Under the pieces are notes generated by a model, which saw only the letters and a program-made list of their open reading frames with translations, was not told the origin of the DNA and searched no databases. From contig CAAGNV010000082.1 in NCBI GenBank assembly GCA_900771425.1, positions 1 through 36,798 of the forward strand: a stretch of DNA of 36,798 bases. Reading direction: 5' to 3'. Positions 1 through 8,456 of this stretch are shown here, piece after piece. The DNA is from Bacteroidaceae bacterium. Lineage in GTDB: Bacteria > Bacteroidota > Bacteroidia > Bacteroidales > Bacteroidaceae. The position numbers and the translations under genes were made by a program. Position 1 is the first letter of the stretch; the number at the start of each line of letters is the position of its first letter.

Positions 1-329
1 TCCTTAACGGCTCCCTTTCCGAAAGCGAGTGCAAAGGTACAACCTTTTTCCGAACTGACAAAACTTTTTACAACTTTTTTTCGAAAAAATGCGTTTTTTA
101 TGAAATACCACACAAAATGCGCTGAAACCACTCCTTTATATTTTATACGCGCGCGAACAGGTGGCAAAGTCTGTGCTTTAAACGAAATTTGCAGGAGGTG
201 GTTTTTATGAGGAAACGTGTGCGCACACAAAGGACTTTTTTCGAGAAAAAGAAGAAAAAAACATAGGACGGCTGTAATATGACGGATTAACAGTGGACAA
301 AATTGTTAAAACCGAATGGGTGCGATGGT
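1..329. other. Gene-free left edge
   Basis: No convincing coding region is seen on either strand. The stretch carries a leftward promoter (32-62) and A/T-rich runs near 60-110 and 225-265. The reading frame open on the minus strand from about 205 to 555 is only an alternative frame of the fluoride channel gene. Confidence 0.6.
32..62 (-). promoter_or_regulatory. Leftward promoter leaving the window
   Basis: On the minus strand a TTTG box (62-59) is followed after 19 bases by TACCTTTG (39-32), the consensus layout for the Bacteroidetes primary sigma factor. It would drive a gene or RNA operon that begins beyond base 1, which cannot be identified from this window. Confidence 0.65.
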
Positions 330-692
330 TTACGAGAGTTTCTGTCCGATGAAATAGCCGAGGGCTGCAAAAGCCACACAAAACAGTAGTGAGGCCATCA
401 TGTAAAGGACGGCTTGTGAATAATTGCCTTGCTGAAGGAGTGTGACGGTCTGCATGGAGAATGTGCTGAAAGTGGTGAATCCTCCGCAAATGCCTACCGT
501 TGCCATCAGCAGCCATGGGCTCTGACTGAAACCAGCGACTAACGATCCCATGCAAAATGAGCCGGCAATGTTGATGAACATCGTACCAATGACTGTTGAA
601 AAGTGATTATATTGGCAAAGGCATGTAATTCCGTAGCGAAGCATTGCGCCAATGGCACCGCCGAGTCCTATTAACAAGAAGTTTCGAATCAT
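330..692 (-). CDS. crcB: Fluoride channel CrcB/Fluc
   Basis: This 120-residue, four-helix membrane protein belongs to the Fluc family, which forms dual-topology dimers that export fluoride passively through the inner membrane. Family signatures are visible in order: GGAIGAMLRY near residue 11, NIAGSFCMG in the second helix, and GGFTTFSTF, the conserved phenylalanine/threonine stretch that lines the pore, near residue 70. The length is normal for one subunit. It lies 39 bases downstream of the EamA transporter with no promoter seen between them, so the two are probably co-transcribed. No fluoride riboswitch can be recognised upstream; the gap is too short to hold one. Confidence 0.93.
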   Translation of the reverse strand: MIRNFLLIGLGGAIGAMLRYGITCLCQYNHFSTVIGTMFINIAGSFCMGSLVAGFSQSPWLLMATVGICGGFTTFSTFSMQTVTLLQQGNYSQAVLYMMASLLFCVAFAALGYFIGQKLS

Positions 693-731
693 CAGGTTGT
701 ATGCGTTTTTAAAGTTAATTAAGTATGGTTT

Positions 732-1619
732 TCAGTTGTCCACTTTCTTGGTTGCCCAGATCATGCCTAGTATCAGAACTATGGTACCAGCAATTGCCAT
801 GATGGTAATGCGTTCGGAGAGGACGACAGCAGATGCAATCATCGTGAAGAACGACTGAATGTAAATTATGTTGGTTGCACGAACTGTTCCGAGTCGTTTG
901 AGAGCCCAATTCCATAACACGAAACAGAGCATCGAAGCCACAAGAGCCAGATAAAGCAGGTTTCCCCACACAACAGGGTTTGACAATATGGAGCGGTCAA
1001 TCTGCAGCGGTTCCACAAAAACGAAATATGGCAGTATGGTCAGGAGTCCGTATCCAAAGACCTTGCGTGTGATGAGTCGCGTATCGTAATGTGGAGACAG
1101 ACGCTTTATGATGATGGAATACAGTCCCCAAGTCAGTGATGCACAAATGGCAAGGATGTCCCCCTTCGGGTTGAGGTGAAGTACCAGCTGGCCATTCAGC
1201 ACGACAAGTACCATGCCTACGAAGGCTATCAACGAGCCTGCGACTTGCTTTCTGTTGAGGTGTTCGTCCTTATAGATGCAAACCATAAGCAACGACGTGA
1301 CGAGTGGTGTCGTACCAACGAGAATGGCTACGTTTGTAGCAGTGGAGTAGATGAGTGCCATATTTTCACAGAGGAAATACAGCGAACCGCCCATGATGCC
1401 CAATGCCACGAAGAGCAGTTCATGTGCTATCGACTTAGCGCACAATTGCCTGTGGCTCATTCCCCACATACACGCATAAGCGATGATGAATCGATAAAAG
1501 AATATGTCGGCAGGCATCAGCCCTGCATTGAGCAGAACTTTCGAGGACACGAAAGTTTCCGCCCATACCGCCACGACCAGTATTGCTATGATGAATGGTA
1601 TATTTATGTTACGCATCAT
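732..1619 (-). CDS. EamA/DMT-family transporter
   Basis: About 295 residues with roughly ten hydrophobic helices, arranged as two EamA repeats, as in drug/metabolite transporters (RhaT/YdcZ-like). Seen directly are the first-helix pattern WAETFVSSKVLL, the mid-protein cytoplasmic turn KGDILAICASLTWGLYSIIIKR that starts the second repeat, and a basic C-terminus. The substrate cannot be told from sequence. The frame is open to 1661, but the codons there overlap the TACCTTTG promoter box, so translation must begin at one of the two adjacent ATGs at 1619 or 1616, giving a very short leader of about 15 bases. It probably forms an operon with crcB. Confidence 0.85.
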   Translation of the reverse strand: MMRNINIPFIIAILVVAVWAETFVSSKVLLNAGLMPADIFFYRFIIAYACMWGMSHRQLCAKSIAHELLFVALGIMGGSLYFLCENMALIYSTATNVAILVGTTPLVTSLLMVCIYKDEHLNRKQVAGSLIAFVGMVLVVLNGQLVLHLNPKGDILAICASLTWGLYSIIIKRLSPHYDTRLITRKVFGYGLLTILPYFVFVEPLQIDRSILSNPVVWGNLLYLALVASMLCFVLWNWALKRLGTVRATNIIYIQSFFTMIASAVVLSERITIMAIAGTIVLILGMIWATKKVDN

Positions 1620-1638
1620 ATCGGTTTGTTTAGAGATG

Positions 1639-1646
1639 CAAAGGTA
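1639..1646 (-). promoter_or_regulatory. Promoter -7 box for the EamA transporter
   Basis: TACCTTTG is read on the minus strand about 20 bases ahead of the chosen start codon at 1619. The matching -33 element is weak. It is back to back with the promoter of the SDR gene at 1690. Confidence 0.6.
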
Positions 1647-1689
1647 CAAATAAATACTCATTCCTAATCCCTAATTTACAATATTTTCG

Positions 1690-1697
1690 TACCTTTG
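1690..1697 (+). promoter_or_regulatory. Promoter -7 box for the SDR/PAP2 unit
   Basis: TACCTTTG lies 20 bases before the ATG at 1718, which predicts a very short leader. No clear TTTG is present at the expected upstream distance, so the -33 element is degenerate. Confidence 0.6.
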
Positions 1698-1717
1698 CAC
1701 CGCAAAAGACTAATGAC

Positions 1718-2656
1718 ATGAAACAAAAGCGAATACTGATAACCGGCGCAAGCGGATTCATCGGCAGTTTTCTCTGCGAGGAAGCGGTACGCCGTGGATA
1801 TGACACTTGGGCTGCAATGCGTACTCATTCGAGCAAAAAATGGTTGCAACTTCCCGAGTTACATTTCATTACGCTCGACATGACCGACAAGAGTGCCCTA
1901 CTCGACCAACTGAAAGGTCAAAGTTTCGACATCGTCGTTCATGCAGCAGGTGCTACGAAATGCCTGAACCGTGAGGAATTTGACTTGCACAATTTTCAAT
2001 GTACCAAAAACTTAGTTGAAGCAATGGACGAACTGGGACAAATGCCACAGCAGTTCATTTACATGAGCAGTCTCAGTGCCATCTATGGCTCAACATACGG
2101 AGAAAGCAAGCTAAAGACAGAAGAATGGCTGAAGCAGAAAGCCATTCCGCTGGCGATATTCCGTCCGACAGGGGTGTACGGGCCGCGTGAAAAAGACTAT
2201 ATGATGATGGCGGAGTCAATCAGCAACCATGTTGACTTTGCAGTTGGGCTGAAGGAACAAAAACTGACATTTGTGTATGTACGCGACCTCGTAGGAGCCA
2301 TCTTTGCAGCTATCGACAAGGGCATTACAGACGGAAGCACATTCAACGTCACCGATGGTCAGGTTTATTCATCTCGCGAATTCAGCGACCTGATACAGAA
2401 AGAATTGGGAGTAAAGTATGTGCTTCACATCACTGCACCGCTGTGGCTGCTGAAGGTCATTTCGGTCGTTTCGGAGCAATGGGGCAAGCTCATGGGAAAG
2501 CCATCGACGCTGAACCGCGACAAATACAAGATAATGGCTCAGCGCGACTGGACATGCGACATCGAGCCATTGCTCAATACACTGGAATACCACCCACAAT
2601 GGCAGTTGGAGCGCGGAGTGAAAGAAACCATTGCGTGGTGGAAGGAGAACAAATAA
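1718..2656 (+). CDS. NAD(P)-dependent extended SDR (epimerase/dehydratase family)
   Basis: A 312-residue extended short-chain dehydrogenase with an N-terminal Rossmann fold. GASGFIG at residues 10-16 binds the dinucleotide, D54 follows the third strand, MSSLSAIYG at about 116-124 supplies the catalytic serine, and Y127-x-x-x-K131 is the catalytic pair. RPTGVYGP follows as expected for the family. The substrate is not shown by the sequence; it is unlike classical GalE or RmlB in the C-terminal half. It is separated by only 16 bases from an Aur1-like membrane enzyme, so it may act on a lipid, for example as a ceramide reductase (CerR is an extended SDR). That role is inference. Confidence 0.85.
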   Translation: MKQKRILITGASGFIGSFLCEEAVRRGYDTWAAMRTHSSKKWLQLPELHFITLDMTDKSALLDQLKGQSFDIVVHAAGATKCLNREEFDLHNFQCTKNLVEAMDELGQMPQQFIYMSSLSAIYGSTYGESKLKTEEWLKQKAIPLAIFRPTGVYGPREKDYMMMAESISNHVDFAVGLKEQKLTFVYVRDLVGAIFAAIDKGITDGSTFNVTDGQVYSSREFSDLIQKELGVKYVLHITAPLWLLKVISVVSEQWGKLMGKPSTLNRDKYKIMAQRDWTCDIEPLLNTLEYHPQWQLERGVKETIAWWKENK

Positions 2657-2672
2657 GGGTAACGAATTTATT

Positions 2673-3632
2673 ATGAACATCAAGATAAACCGACTGGCAT
2701 CTATGGAAGTAGCGGTGCTGGCATATTCAGCCATCACGCTGATAATGATATTGTTTTACTGGAACGGGCTTGCCAATCCATGGGGGATGGTAGGTTTGCG
2801 ACTGCTTACCGTCGGCATCATCGTTGCCACTAACCTGATAGCCCGTTTCTGCCATCTCGACGGCAAGGATGCATTATGGGGCGGCCGCCTCGGCACAGGG
2901 CTTCGCGTATTCCCGCTGATGGTGCTGCTCATCTGGTGGTATCCCGAGACATACGATTTCTGCAGTCAGTTGCCATACAAAGACCATGTATTCGCAGGCA
3001 TCGACCAAGCGCTGTTCGGCTGTCAGCCAGCACTTACGTTCGACCAGCTACTGCCGAGTGCATTCTGGAGCGAGGCATTCAACATGGGCTATTACGCTTA
3101 TTATTATATGATGGCAGCAGTGATAGTGTTCTACCTCATCTGCCGTTACCCGAAGTTCGACAAGGCGATGTTCATCTTCATCGGTTCATTCTTCCTGTTT
3201 TACTTCATCTACGAGTTTCTGCCCGTTGCAGGTCCGCAGTATTACTTCAAGGCTCTCAACAACTTAGACTACCCTGCAGATGGTTCTGCCCTACCCGACC
3301 TCGGCGATTATTTCAAGTCGCACACCGACATGATAGTGCCCGAAATCAAAGGTATTTTCAGCCAGTTGGTCATCGGTGCCCAGGAAATAGGCGAGCGTCC
3401 GACGGCCGCATTCCCAAGCAGTCATGTCGGGATGAGCACAGTCAGTATGCTGCTTGCACTCCGCAGCGGTAACCGCCGTCTGCTGTGGATACTCATGCCG
3501 TTCTATGTACTGCTCTGCTGCGCAACGGTCTATATCAAGGCACATTATCTTATAGACTCTATTGCAGGATTTTTTACCGCAGTATTGTTCTATTTCGTAA
3601 TGAGCAAGGTATATAATAAGTGGAGAGGATAG
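2673..3632 (+). CDS. PAP2-family membrane enzyme (Aur1/Ipt1-like)
   Basis: A polytopic membrane protein of 319 residues with six or more hydrophobic helices. The C-terminal half has the PAP2 catalytic signature in the form used by inositol-phosphorylceramide synthases: a PVAGPQYYF loop, then FPSSHVG with the catalytic H251, then AHYLIDSIAG with H291 and D295. Such enzymes transfer or remove a phospho-headgroup on the outer face of the inner membrane. The frame opens at 2631 inside the upstream gene, but the ATG at 2673 follows that stop by 16 bases and starts a natural membrane-protein N-terminus, so it was chosen. It could equally be a simple lipid phosphatase. Confidence 0.82.
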   Translation: MNIKINRLASMEVAVLAYSAITLIMILFYWNGLANPWGMVGLRLLTVGIIVATNLIARFCHLDGKDALWGGRLGTGLRVFPLMVLLIWWYPETYDFCSQLPYKDHVFAGIDQALFGCQPALTFDQLLPSAFWSEAFNMGYYAYYYMMAAVIVFYLICRYPKFDKAMFIFIGSFFLFYFIYEFLPVAGPQYYFKALNNLDYPADGSALPDLGDYFKSHTDMIVPEIKGIFSQLVIGAQEIGERPTAAFPSSHVGMSTVSMLLALRSGNRRLLWILMPFYVLLCCATVYIKAHYLIDSIAGFFTAVLFYFVMSKVYNKWRG

Positions 3633-3715
3633 AGCCAGGCAATTACCCAATTCGTATATATAATTCAAATTTCGCAGTCTGAATATTTGGTCAGTTTCGT
3701 GTCCGTCTTTAGTTT

Positions 3716-3776
3716 TACCACGGAAAAAATGAAAGATACTAAAAGGTTTCTGCCTTTTTTCGCGTATTCCGTGGTA
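3716..3776. repeat. Perfect 10-bp inverted repeat around a weak terminator-like hairpin
   Basis: TACCACGGAA (3716-3725) is mirrored exactly by TTCCGTGGTA (3767-3776). Inside lies AAAAGG (3741-3746), paired with CCTTTT (3753-3758) and ending in a T run. The inner part could act as a weak terminator for the SDR/PAP2 unit; the outer arms are more than a terminator needs. Confidence 0.5.
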
Positions 3777-3794
3777 CCCTTGCCATAGGTGACG

Positions 3795-4078
3795 AAAATA
3801 GGACTTTTATTAGATTTCCTCAATGCCGATTTCACGCCGTAGGAAACGCAGCCATATCTTCGGGTCGGAAGAACCAAATCTTATTGCCATAAGAACCAAA
3901 TCTTATCGCCCGAAGAACCAAATCTTATGGGCCGAAGATTTGGCTGCGTTTTCGGGTACTGCTATCTACGATGATTATCAAAGGCTTACGAAAGTCCGTT
4001 TTTTGTCTGTTGTTTCGGTCATATCTTCAGTTTCGGATGCAAACAAGGGGAGGGCAAAAATAGGACTTTATTAGATTC
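3795..4078 (-). repeat. Interspersed palindromic element, copy 1
   Basis: This copy runs opposite to those at 20749 and 35077. The left margin AAAATAGGACTTTTATTAG and the right margin AAAAATAGGACTTTATTAG are direct repeats. The core (3847-3948) has 17-base inverted ends, CGCAGCCATATCTTCGG and CCGAAGATTTGGCTGCG, with one mismatch. Between them are three units built on AAGAACCAAATCTT. It sits between convergent genes. The remaining spacer to 4268 shows no gene. An 83-codon frame across it (3823-4074) is translated repeat, not a gene. Confidence 0.8.
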
Positions 4079-4268
4079 GTTGATTTAAATCAATACCATC
4101 TGCGTGGTGTCACACGACATACGGAATCGTCATTCAACAGCATATTTTACCCTGTCATTTCATGCCGCACCCACACCCCGCAATTTGCAATTTCGATTAC
4201 GCAGAATGGTGGCACCCTGCGGCGAATGGAGACCTTTTTTGGGGGTATCAATCGTATATTATATGGTG

Positions 4269-6434
4269 CTATTTCATCAGGACCTTCTTTCCATTTATTA
4301 TATATATGCCGTGGAGTGGAGCTCCGTTGGTGATGCGACGGCCGTGCAGATCATATACGGCATTGCCGGTCGTACGCTGGTGTGCATGCGGAGCATCTAT
4401 GCCCGTGACGAGTGCCAGTTCGTTTTTGTCCATTCGGATGCGTACGGTGCGCTTGAGGTCATATCGGTAGTTGTCCTTTTGGTAGCGGCAATTCATATCG
4501 ACACGCACGACGGTATCATTGTCGGTATTGCCCACAGGGGTGACTTGGAGGTTTCCGTGGTCATCGATGAGTTCTGGGCGGGATGAGACGAAGTTGATTG
4601 TCGTACCAAAATATGTCGTGATTGGCTTCAGGTTCAATTCCTTGGTTATGAGTTGCTGGGCTGTGAACGGCAGTTTATATTTGCCATAAGCGTAACTGAC
4701 GGCATAACGTCCGTCGGCATTTGAGCCCCAGATGACGACTCCGTTGTTTGACAATGCGGTGAAGCAAACGGTTGGAATGTTGGTTCCGTCGATGGTTTGT
4801 GGCAATATCACTCCGTTGTATGTGACTGATGCTTCACTTCCTTTCTTCAGTTTCAGTTGGATATATGATTTCCCTTCGGCCGGAATCAGCCAAGAACCAG
4901 TGTAGTCACCAGTTACGGTTCCGTCCTTATGCAGATAGCAAACGGCATCGTCTGACTGATATGCTTTCTGCGAGTGGTTGATTTTGTATGGGTGGAGCAT
5001 CACCTTGTATGTGCCTTCGATGTCGTCGAGCGAACAGATTTGTCGGCTGTCGATGCTGTCCTGATTATAAGGGCAGCCCATAAATTCGTACGGAGCAGCC
5101 ACGAGCCAGCCTTGCTGATTGAGGAAGAGTTGGTGAACACGTACCTGGTGGCCTTCGCCGCCGTTGGCAAATCGCGTGTGATAGATGAGGTATGCCCGTC
5201 CGTCGTCATCGACAAAGGCTGAGTTATGTCCCTGAGCCACTTCGGCATCGGCCATGGTTTCCCAACGAAAAGAGCCGAAGAGTCGGTTGCCGGCATTTGA
5301 CGATGCATTCGGTCCGTAGTTCAACTGGTATGACTTGAAGACTGCATCGGCACCTTTGGCATCCTTGTACGCTCCGTTAGCCATAGAGCTACGATACGTG
5401 CGCATCTCGTAACCGCCGTCGCTGTTCAAGCCTCCGTATGACATGAATAGATGATAGTGGTCACCTATCTTCTCGATGTAAGAGCCTTCGCCCGACACGT
5501 AGCGGCCGCCTGCTATCTTCTTGCCGAAATAGGCGTCAGAGGAGTAGTCGTCGCCACTACCTGACGTTCCGTACTTGACGGTATAGTCGCGTAGTCCGGT
5601 CTTAGCGTCGAGTTTCAGCATGAATATGCCTCCCGACCATGAGCCGTATGACATCCACATCTGTCCTTTGTCGTCGAAAAAGACGCAAGGGTCGATGTTG
5701 TTTGGCCATCGGTTGCCCCAACCACGTCCGACAAGGTAACGCGAAGGCAGCGACTTGACGGTTGAAAGCCCTGGAACCAACTTGATGTCGGTCTGCTCCC
5801 ATGTCTGGTCAGGAAGGTCAGTCCATTGGAATCCACTGAATGTCACAGGTCCTTGATAGACGTACGGTCCGTTGATGGCTGCAGAGGTGAGCAGCACGAT
5901 GACGCTGCGCCAGTCGTCGCCATTAAGGCTCATATACATGCACCACTTATTCATATGTGGGTTCCATATCACGTCGGGAGCCCACTGGTTGCCGCTGAGG
6001 TCGGCATTGTTTGCCGTGTATCGCCACTGCAGACAATCGAAATTACCGAACTGAGCATCAACGGTATCAGTACCTTGCAGTATTCTGACGGTCTTGGTCT
6101 GGTTGGTCAGGAATGCGTGGCGATAGTCGGTCGTCGATACCGTGCCGTTGGCATTCACTATGCCGTATGTCCATCCGTTGCCCGACCAGTTCTTCATGTC
6201 GGTCGATACACCCGATGCAAGGTGAGACCCAAAGACATAGTATTTCTTGGCTGCCGCGTCCTTGACGATTGAGGGATCATGTACGCTGACACGCCGATGG
6301 GCATTGACCGCCTTGTATGTGCCAGAGGCTTCAGCAGCGGTCATTGCCGTCGGATTGTCAAGTTTTTCGTCTTCGGCAGATGCAGCCAGAGACATGAACA
6401 GACCTATCATGCAAGTCAATAGAAATTTGCTCAT
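4269..6434 (-). CDS. Secreted GH43 arabinanase-like glycosidase with type IX sorting-like tail
   Basis: A 721-residue exported enzyme of the endo-1,5-alpha-L-arabinanase branch of GH43. Signal peptide 1-20 ends ASA. The five-blade propeller carries the expected acids: D53 in HDPSIV (base), D154 in WAPDVIW (pKa modulator) and E316 in GEGSYI (acid). Residues near 460-600 resemble the GH43 C-terminal beta domain, and 600-680 an atrophied Ig-like domain. The last 35 residues, with VYDLHGRRI and GIYIINGKKVLMK, match the tail that routes Prevotella proteins through type IX secretion. It is the last gene of a leftward block with DUF2264 and lipoprotein genes. No SusC/SusD pair is nearby. Arabinan is the most likely target, inferred from family. 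Confidence 0.9.
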   Translation of the reverse strand: MSKFLLTCMIGLFMSLAASAEDEKLDNPTAMTAAEASGTYKAVNAHRRVSVHDPSIVKDAAAKKYYVFGSHLASGVSTDMKNWSGNGWTYGIVNANGTVSTTDYRHAFLTNQTKTVRILQGTDTVDAQFGNFDCLQWRYTANNADLSGNQWAPDVIWNPHMNKWCMYMSLNGDDWRSVIVLLTSAAINGPYVYQGPVTFSGFQWTDLPDQTWEQTDIKLVPGLSTVKSLPSRYLVGRGWGNRWPNNIDPCVFFDDKGQMWMSYGSWSGGIFMLKLDAKTGLRDYTVKYGTSGSGDDYSSDAYFGKKIAGGRYVSGEGSYIEKIGDHYHLFMSYGGLNSDGGYEMRTYRSSMANGAYKDAKGADAVFKSYQLNYGPNASSNAGNRLFGSFRWETMADAEVAQGHNSAFVDDDGRAYLIYHTRFANGGEGHQVRVHQLFLNQQGWLVAAPYEFMGCPYNQDSIDSRQICSLDDIEGTYKVMLHPYKINHSQKAYQSDDAVCYLHKDGTVTGDYTGSWLIPAEGKSYIQLKLKKGSEASVTYNGVILPQTIDGTNIPTVCFTALSNNGVVIWGSNADGRYAVSYAYGKYKLPFTAQQLITKELNLKPITTYFGTTINFVSSRPELIDDHGNLQVTPVGNTDNDTVVRVDMNCRYQKDNYRYDLKRTVRIRMDKNELALVTGIDAPHAHQRTTGNAVYDLHGRRITNGAPLHGIYIINGKKVLMK

Positions 6435-6490
6435 AATTACGAGTGCCTAGTTAGTTTGATTAGTTGTTTAAATAGTTATTATTACTGGTT

Positions 6491-7786
6491 TTATTCCCAA
6501 TATAACGGTTGTTTGTTGATGTCCCACTTGTGATCCTTAGGGAAGTCATCGCCTTCCCAAGCCTTCTTGCTCGTCCACTTCTCGGCAGGGTCAGTCCAGA
6601 ACGGATCAGTTGCTGGAAGTCCGAGCGGCAGGAACGCAAGGCCGGTCATGTAGAGCGAGCCGTTGTTAGTGTACCAGTCGGCTACGTTTGGATGGTTGCC
6701 CATGAATCCGATAGTGAGGAATCCCTTCTCGTTGAAGTTGTTAGCCTTGCCAAACATATTCTTTGCCACAGCAGTGAGTGCGGCACGTACCTGACCGTTA
6801 TGAAGTTCCCTTGGCAGTTGCTTGCGCCATGCGAGTTGTGCCAGCGGCTGGAACACAGCCATACGGTAAGGGATGCTGCGGCCGAACACAGGATAAGTGC
6901 CTTCAGGAGAAATCATGCGTTCAAGGATCACACTATATTTCTGCATACGCTTACGGGCATCGTCAAGACGGCGCTTTGCACCATTGAGGTTACCAGTATT
7001 GCGGACGAGCCATGTGTCGTTGCCACGCTTTGCCGTGATCATCTCAAGACACTCGATATACATTGGCTGAATGACATAAGAGTTGTAGTAATCAAACGCA
7101 AACGAAGGACCGTCGCTGTACCAACCGTCGCCTACGTACCATTCCTCTACCTTATTCATTCCCATGTGGATGCGGTAAGAGTCAAACTGTGCTCCGACAT
7201 ACATGAGGAAGCACTCCTCCATCGAGACAAACAGCAGCCAGTTAGTATAAGGTGGGTCATAGCGGCGAAGTCCCTGCAATTCCTTGATGTAACGATCTTT
7301 GGTTTCCTGACTCAGAGGTTTCCAGAGGGCATCAAATCCACGATAGAAGCTCTCGACCAGATATGCAGCATCTACCAGCGTCTGTCCGCCATTGGTCCAT
7401 CCGAGATAGTCAGGACTGTTAGGATCAACGGCATTGGCATAAGCCTTCAATGCCCATTCACGGAGTTGCTTGCGCTTCTGACCTTCGGCAGTGTCATCAT
7501 CGGGGAGTGAGAGCCAAGGTGCAAGACCTGCCATCAGTCGGCCAAATGCCTCCATGTAAGACACTTTCTTGTCACGGTTATCCCATGTAGGACTGAGCTC
7601 AAGACCTCCGTTCACGGTATCCATCTCCTGCTGGAGCGTACCGTTTGCCATGTTACGCAACACGGGTTCAGCCATCTGGTACATGATGTCAACCCATACT
7701 TCACGATCTGTCTTCTCTACTTTCTTCTTTGCGCTGACGCTCATCACCATGACGAGCATCAAAGCGAGTGCAATAATTTTTTTCAT
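6491..7786 (-). CDS. DUF2264 exported protein
   Basis: A 431-residue protein with a signal peptide (1-19, ending VSA) and a helical, tryptophan-rich body typical of DUF2264: GRLMAGLAPWL near 85, YLGWTNGGQTLVDAAYL near 135, NWLLFVSMEE near 190, and VGDGWYSDGPSFAFDYYNSYV near 225. The family adopts an alpha/alpha-barrel fold shared with polysaccharide lyases and unsaturated-glucuronyl hydrolases and is usually found in glycan-degradation loci. No reaction is proven by the sequence. It is 56 bases upstream of the GH43 gene, which supports a shared role in processing plant polysaccharide fragments in the periplasm. Confidence 0.85.
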   Translation of the reverse strand: MKKIIALALMLVMVMSVSAKKKVEKTDREVWVDIMYQMAEPVLRNMANGTLQQEMDTVNGGLELSPTWDNRDKKVSYMEAFGRLMAGLAPWLSLPDDDTAEGQKRKQLREWALKAYANAVDPNSPDYLGWTNGGQTLVDAAYLVESFYRGFDALWKPLSQETKDRYIKELQGLRRYDPPYTNWLLFVSMEECFLMYVGAQFDSYRIHMGMNKVEEWYVGDGWYSDGPSFAFDYYNSYVIQPMYIECLEMITAKRGNDTWLVRNTGNLNGAKRRLDDARKRMQKYSVILERMISPEGTYPVFGRSIPYRMAVFQPLAQLAWRKQLPRELHNGQVRAALTAVAKNMFGKANNFNEKGFLTIGFMGNHPNVADWYTNNGSLYMTGLAFLPLGLPATDPFWTDPAEKWTSKKAWEGDDFPKDHKWDINKQPLYWE

Positions 7787-7806
7787 TTTGGTTTAGTGGT
7801 TATTGA

Positions 7807-8388
7807 TTAGTTAATCCGTTTCATTCTCATTATTGACTGGTCGTTCTTCAGGATAAGGCTGTCGGTCGTAAGCAGTTCGACAGAATACACTTCGTGAGCG
7901 CCAACGCTATTGATAATCAAGTCAACCCATCCAGGACCAACCATCCAACGGTCAAAGGCCTTATCCATGCCATAAGTGGTTGCAGTGAAATTGGTGTCCA
8001 ATTGCAAGTATATGTCATTGCCTTCGCCAACAACCTGCCATAGGTGAGACATGGAAGTGATATTCATGATGACCACAGAGTCGGCAATCGGGAAAGTCTC
8101 CGATACAGCGACGAAATCTCCTACTTCAAGCCCACCTATTACATTATTATCATATTCGTATGTTCGTGGTATCATTGCGCCGGTGCTGTCACACGGGTCA
8201 GTATTGCAATAAAATTCCAGCACATGCATCGTCGTACCCTCACCTACAGTTCCATAAGATGTCATGAAAGCAGAATCGGTCACTACTACAGAATCGGAAT
8301 CGGCTTTGCCACCTTCGTCAGTATTGCCGTTGCCCACACATGCCATCATCAAGGGCAAGACCAGTGATACGTATATCAGTCGTTTCAT
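7807..8388 (-). CDS. Lipocalin-like lipoprotein of unknown function
   Basis: A 193-residue predicted lipoprotein. The lipobox LMMAC puts the acylated cysteine at residue 17, and it is followed by an acidic, serine-rich linker. The C-terminal half (about 110-193), with LWQVVGEGNDIYLQLDTNFTA, a W in FDRWMVG, and the closing strand SLILKNDQSIMRMKRI, recalls the lipocalin-like DUF families common in Bacteroides lipoproteins. The match is by pattern only. It is 20 bases from the DUF2264 gene, so it is probably in the same transcript. Confidence 0.7.
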   Translation of the reverse strand: MKRLIYVSLVLPLMMACVGNGNTDEGGKADSDSVVVTDSAFMTSYGTVGEGTTMHVLEFYCNTDPCDSTGAMIPRTYEYDNNVIGGLEVGDFVAVSETFPIADSVVIMNITSMSHLWQVVGEGNDIYLQLDTNFTATTYGMDKAFDRWMVGPGWVDLIINSVGAHEVYSVELLTTDSLILKNDQSIMRMKRIN

Positions 8389-8456
8389 CGTTTCAACGCT
8401 TTATAAATCGATTAGGTTATTTTCTATTTTAGTTATTAACAGTCAAGCTTGTGCAT

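Noticed and set aside
1..62. rRNA or tRNA operon start
   Set aside because: Only the promoter is visible; no RNA gene sequence is in the window.
693..731. Fluoride riboswitch ahead of crcB
   Set aside because: The 39-base gap is too short and lacks the expected conserved bases.
3847..3948. CRISPR-like repeats in the palindromic cores
   Set aside because: The unit spacing is only 3-5 bases and the blocks recur as whole elements elsewhere.
3823..4074. Open frame of 83 codons in the plus direction
   Set aside because: Its middle is the translated palindromic repeat core, and the frame is not kept in the other two element copies.
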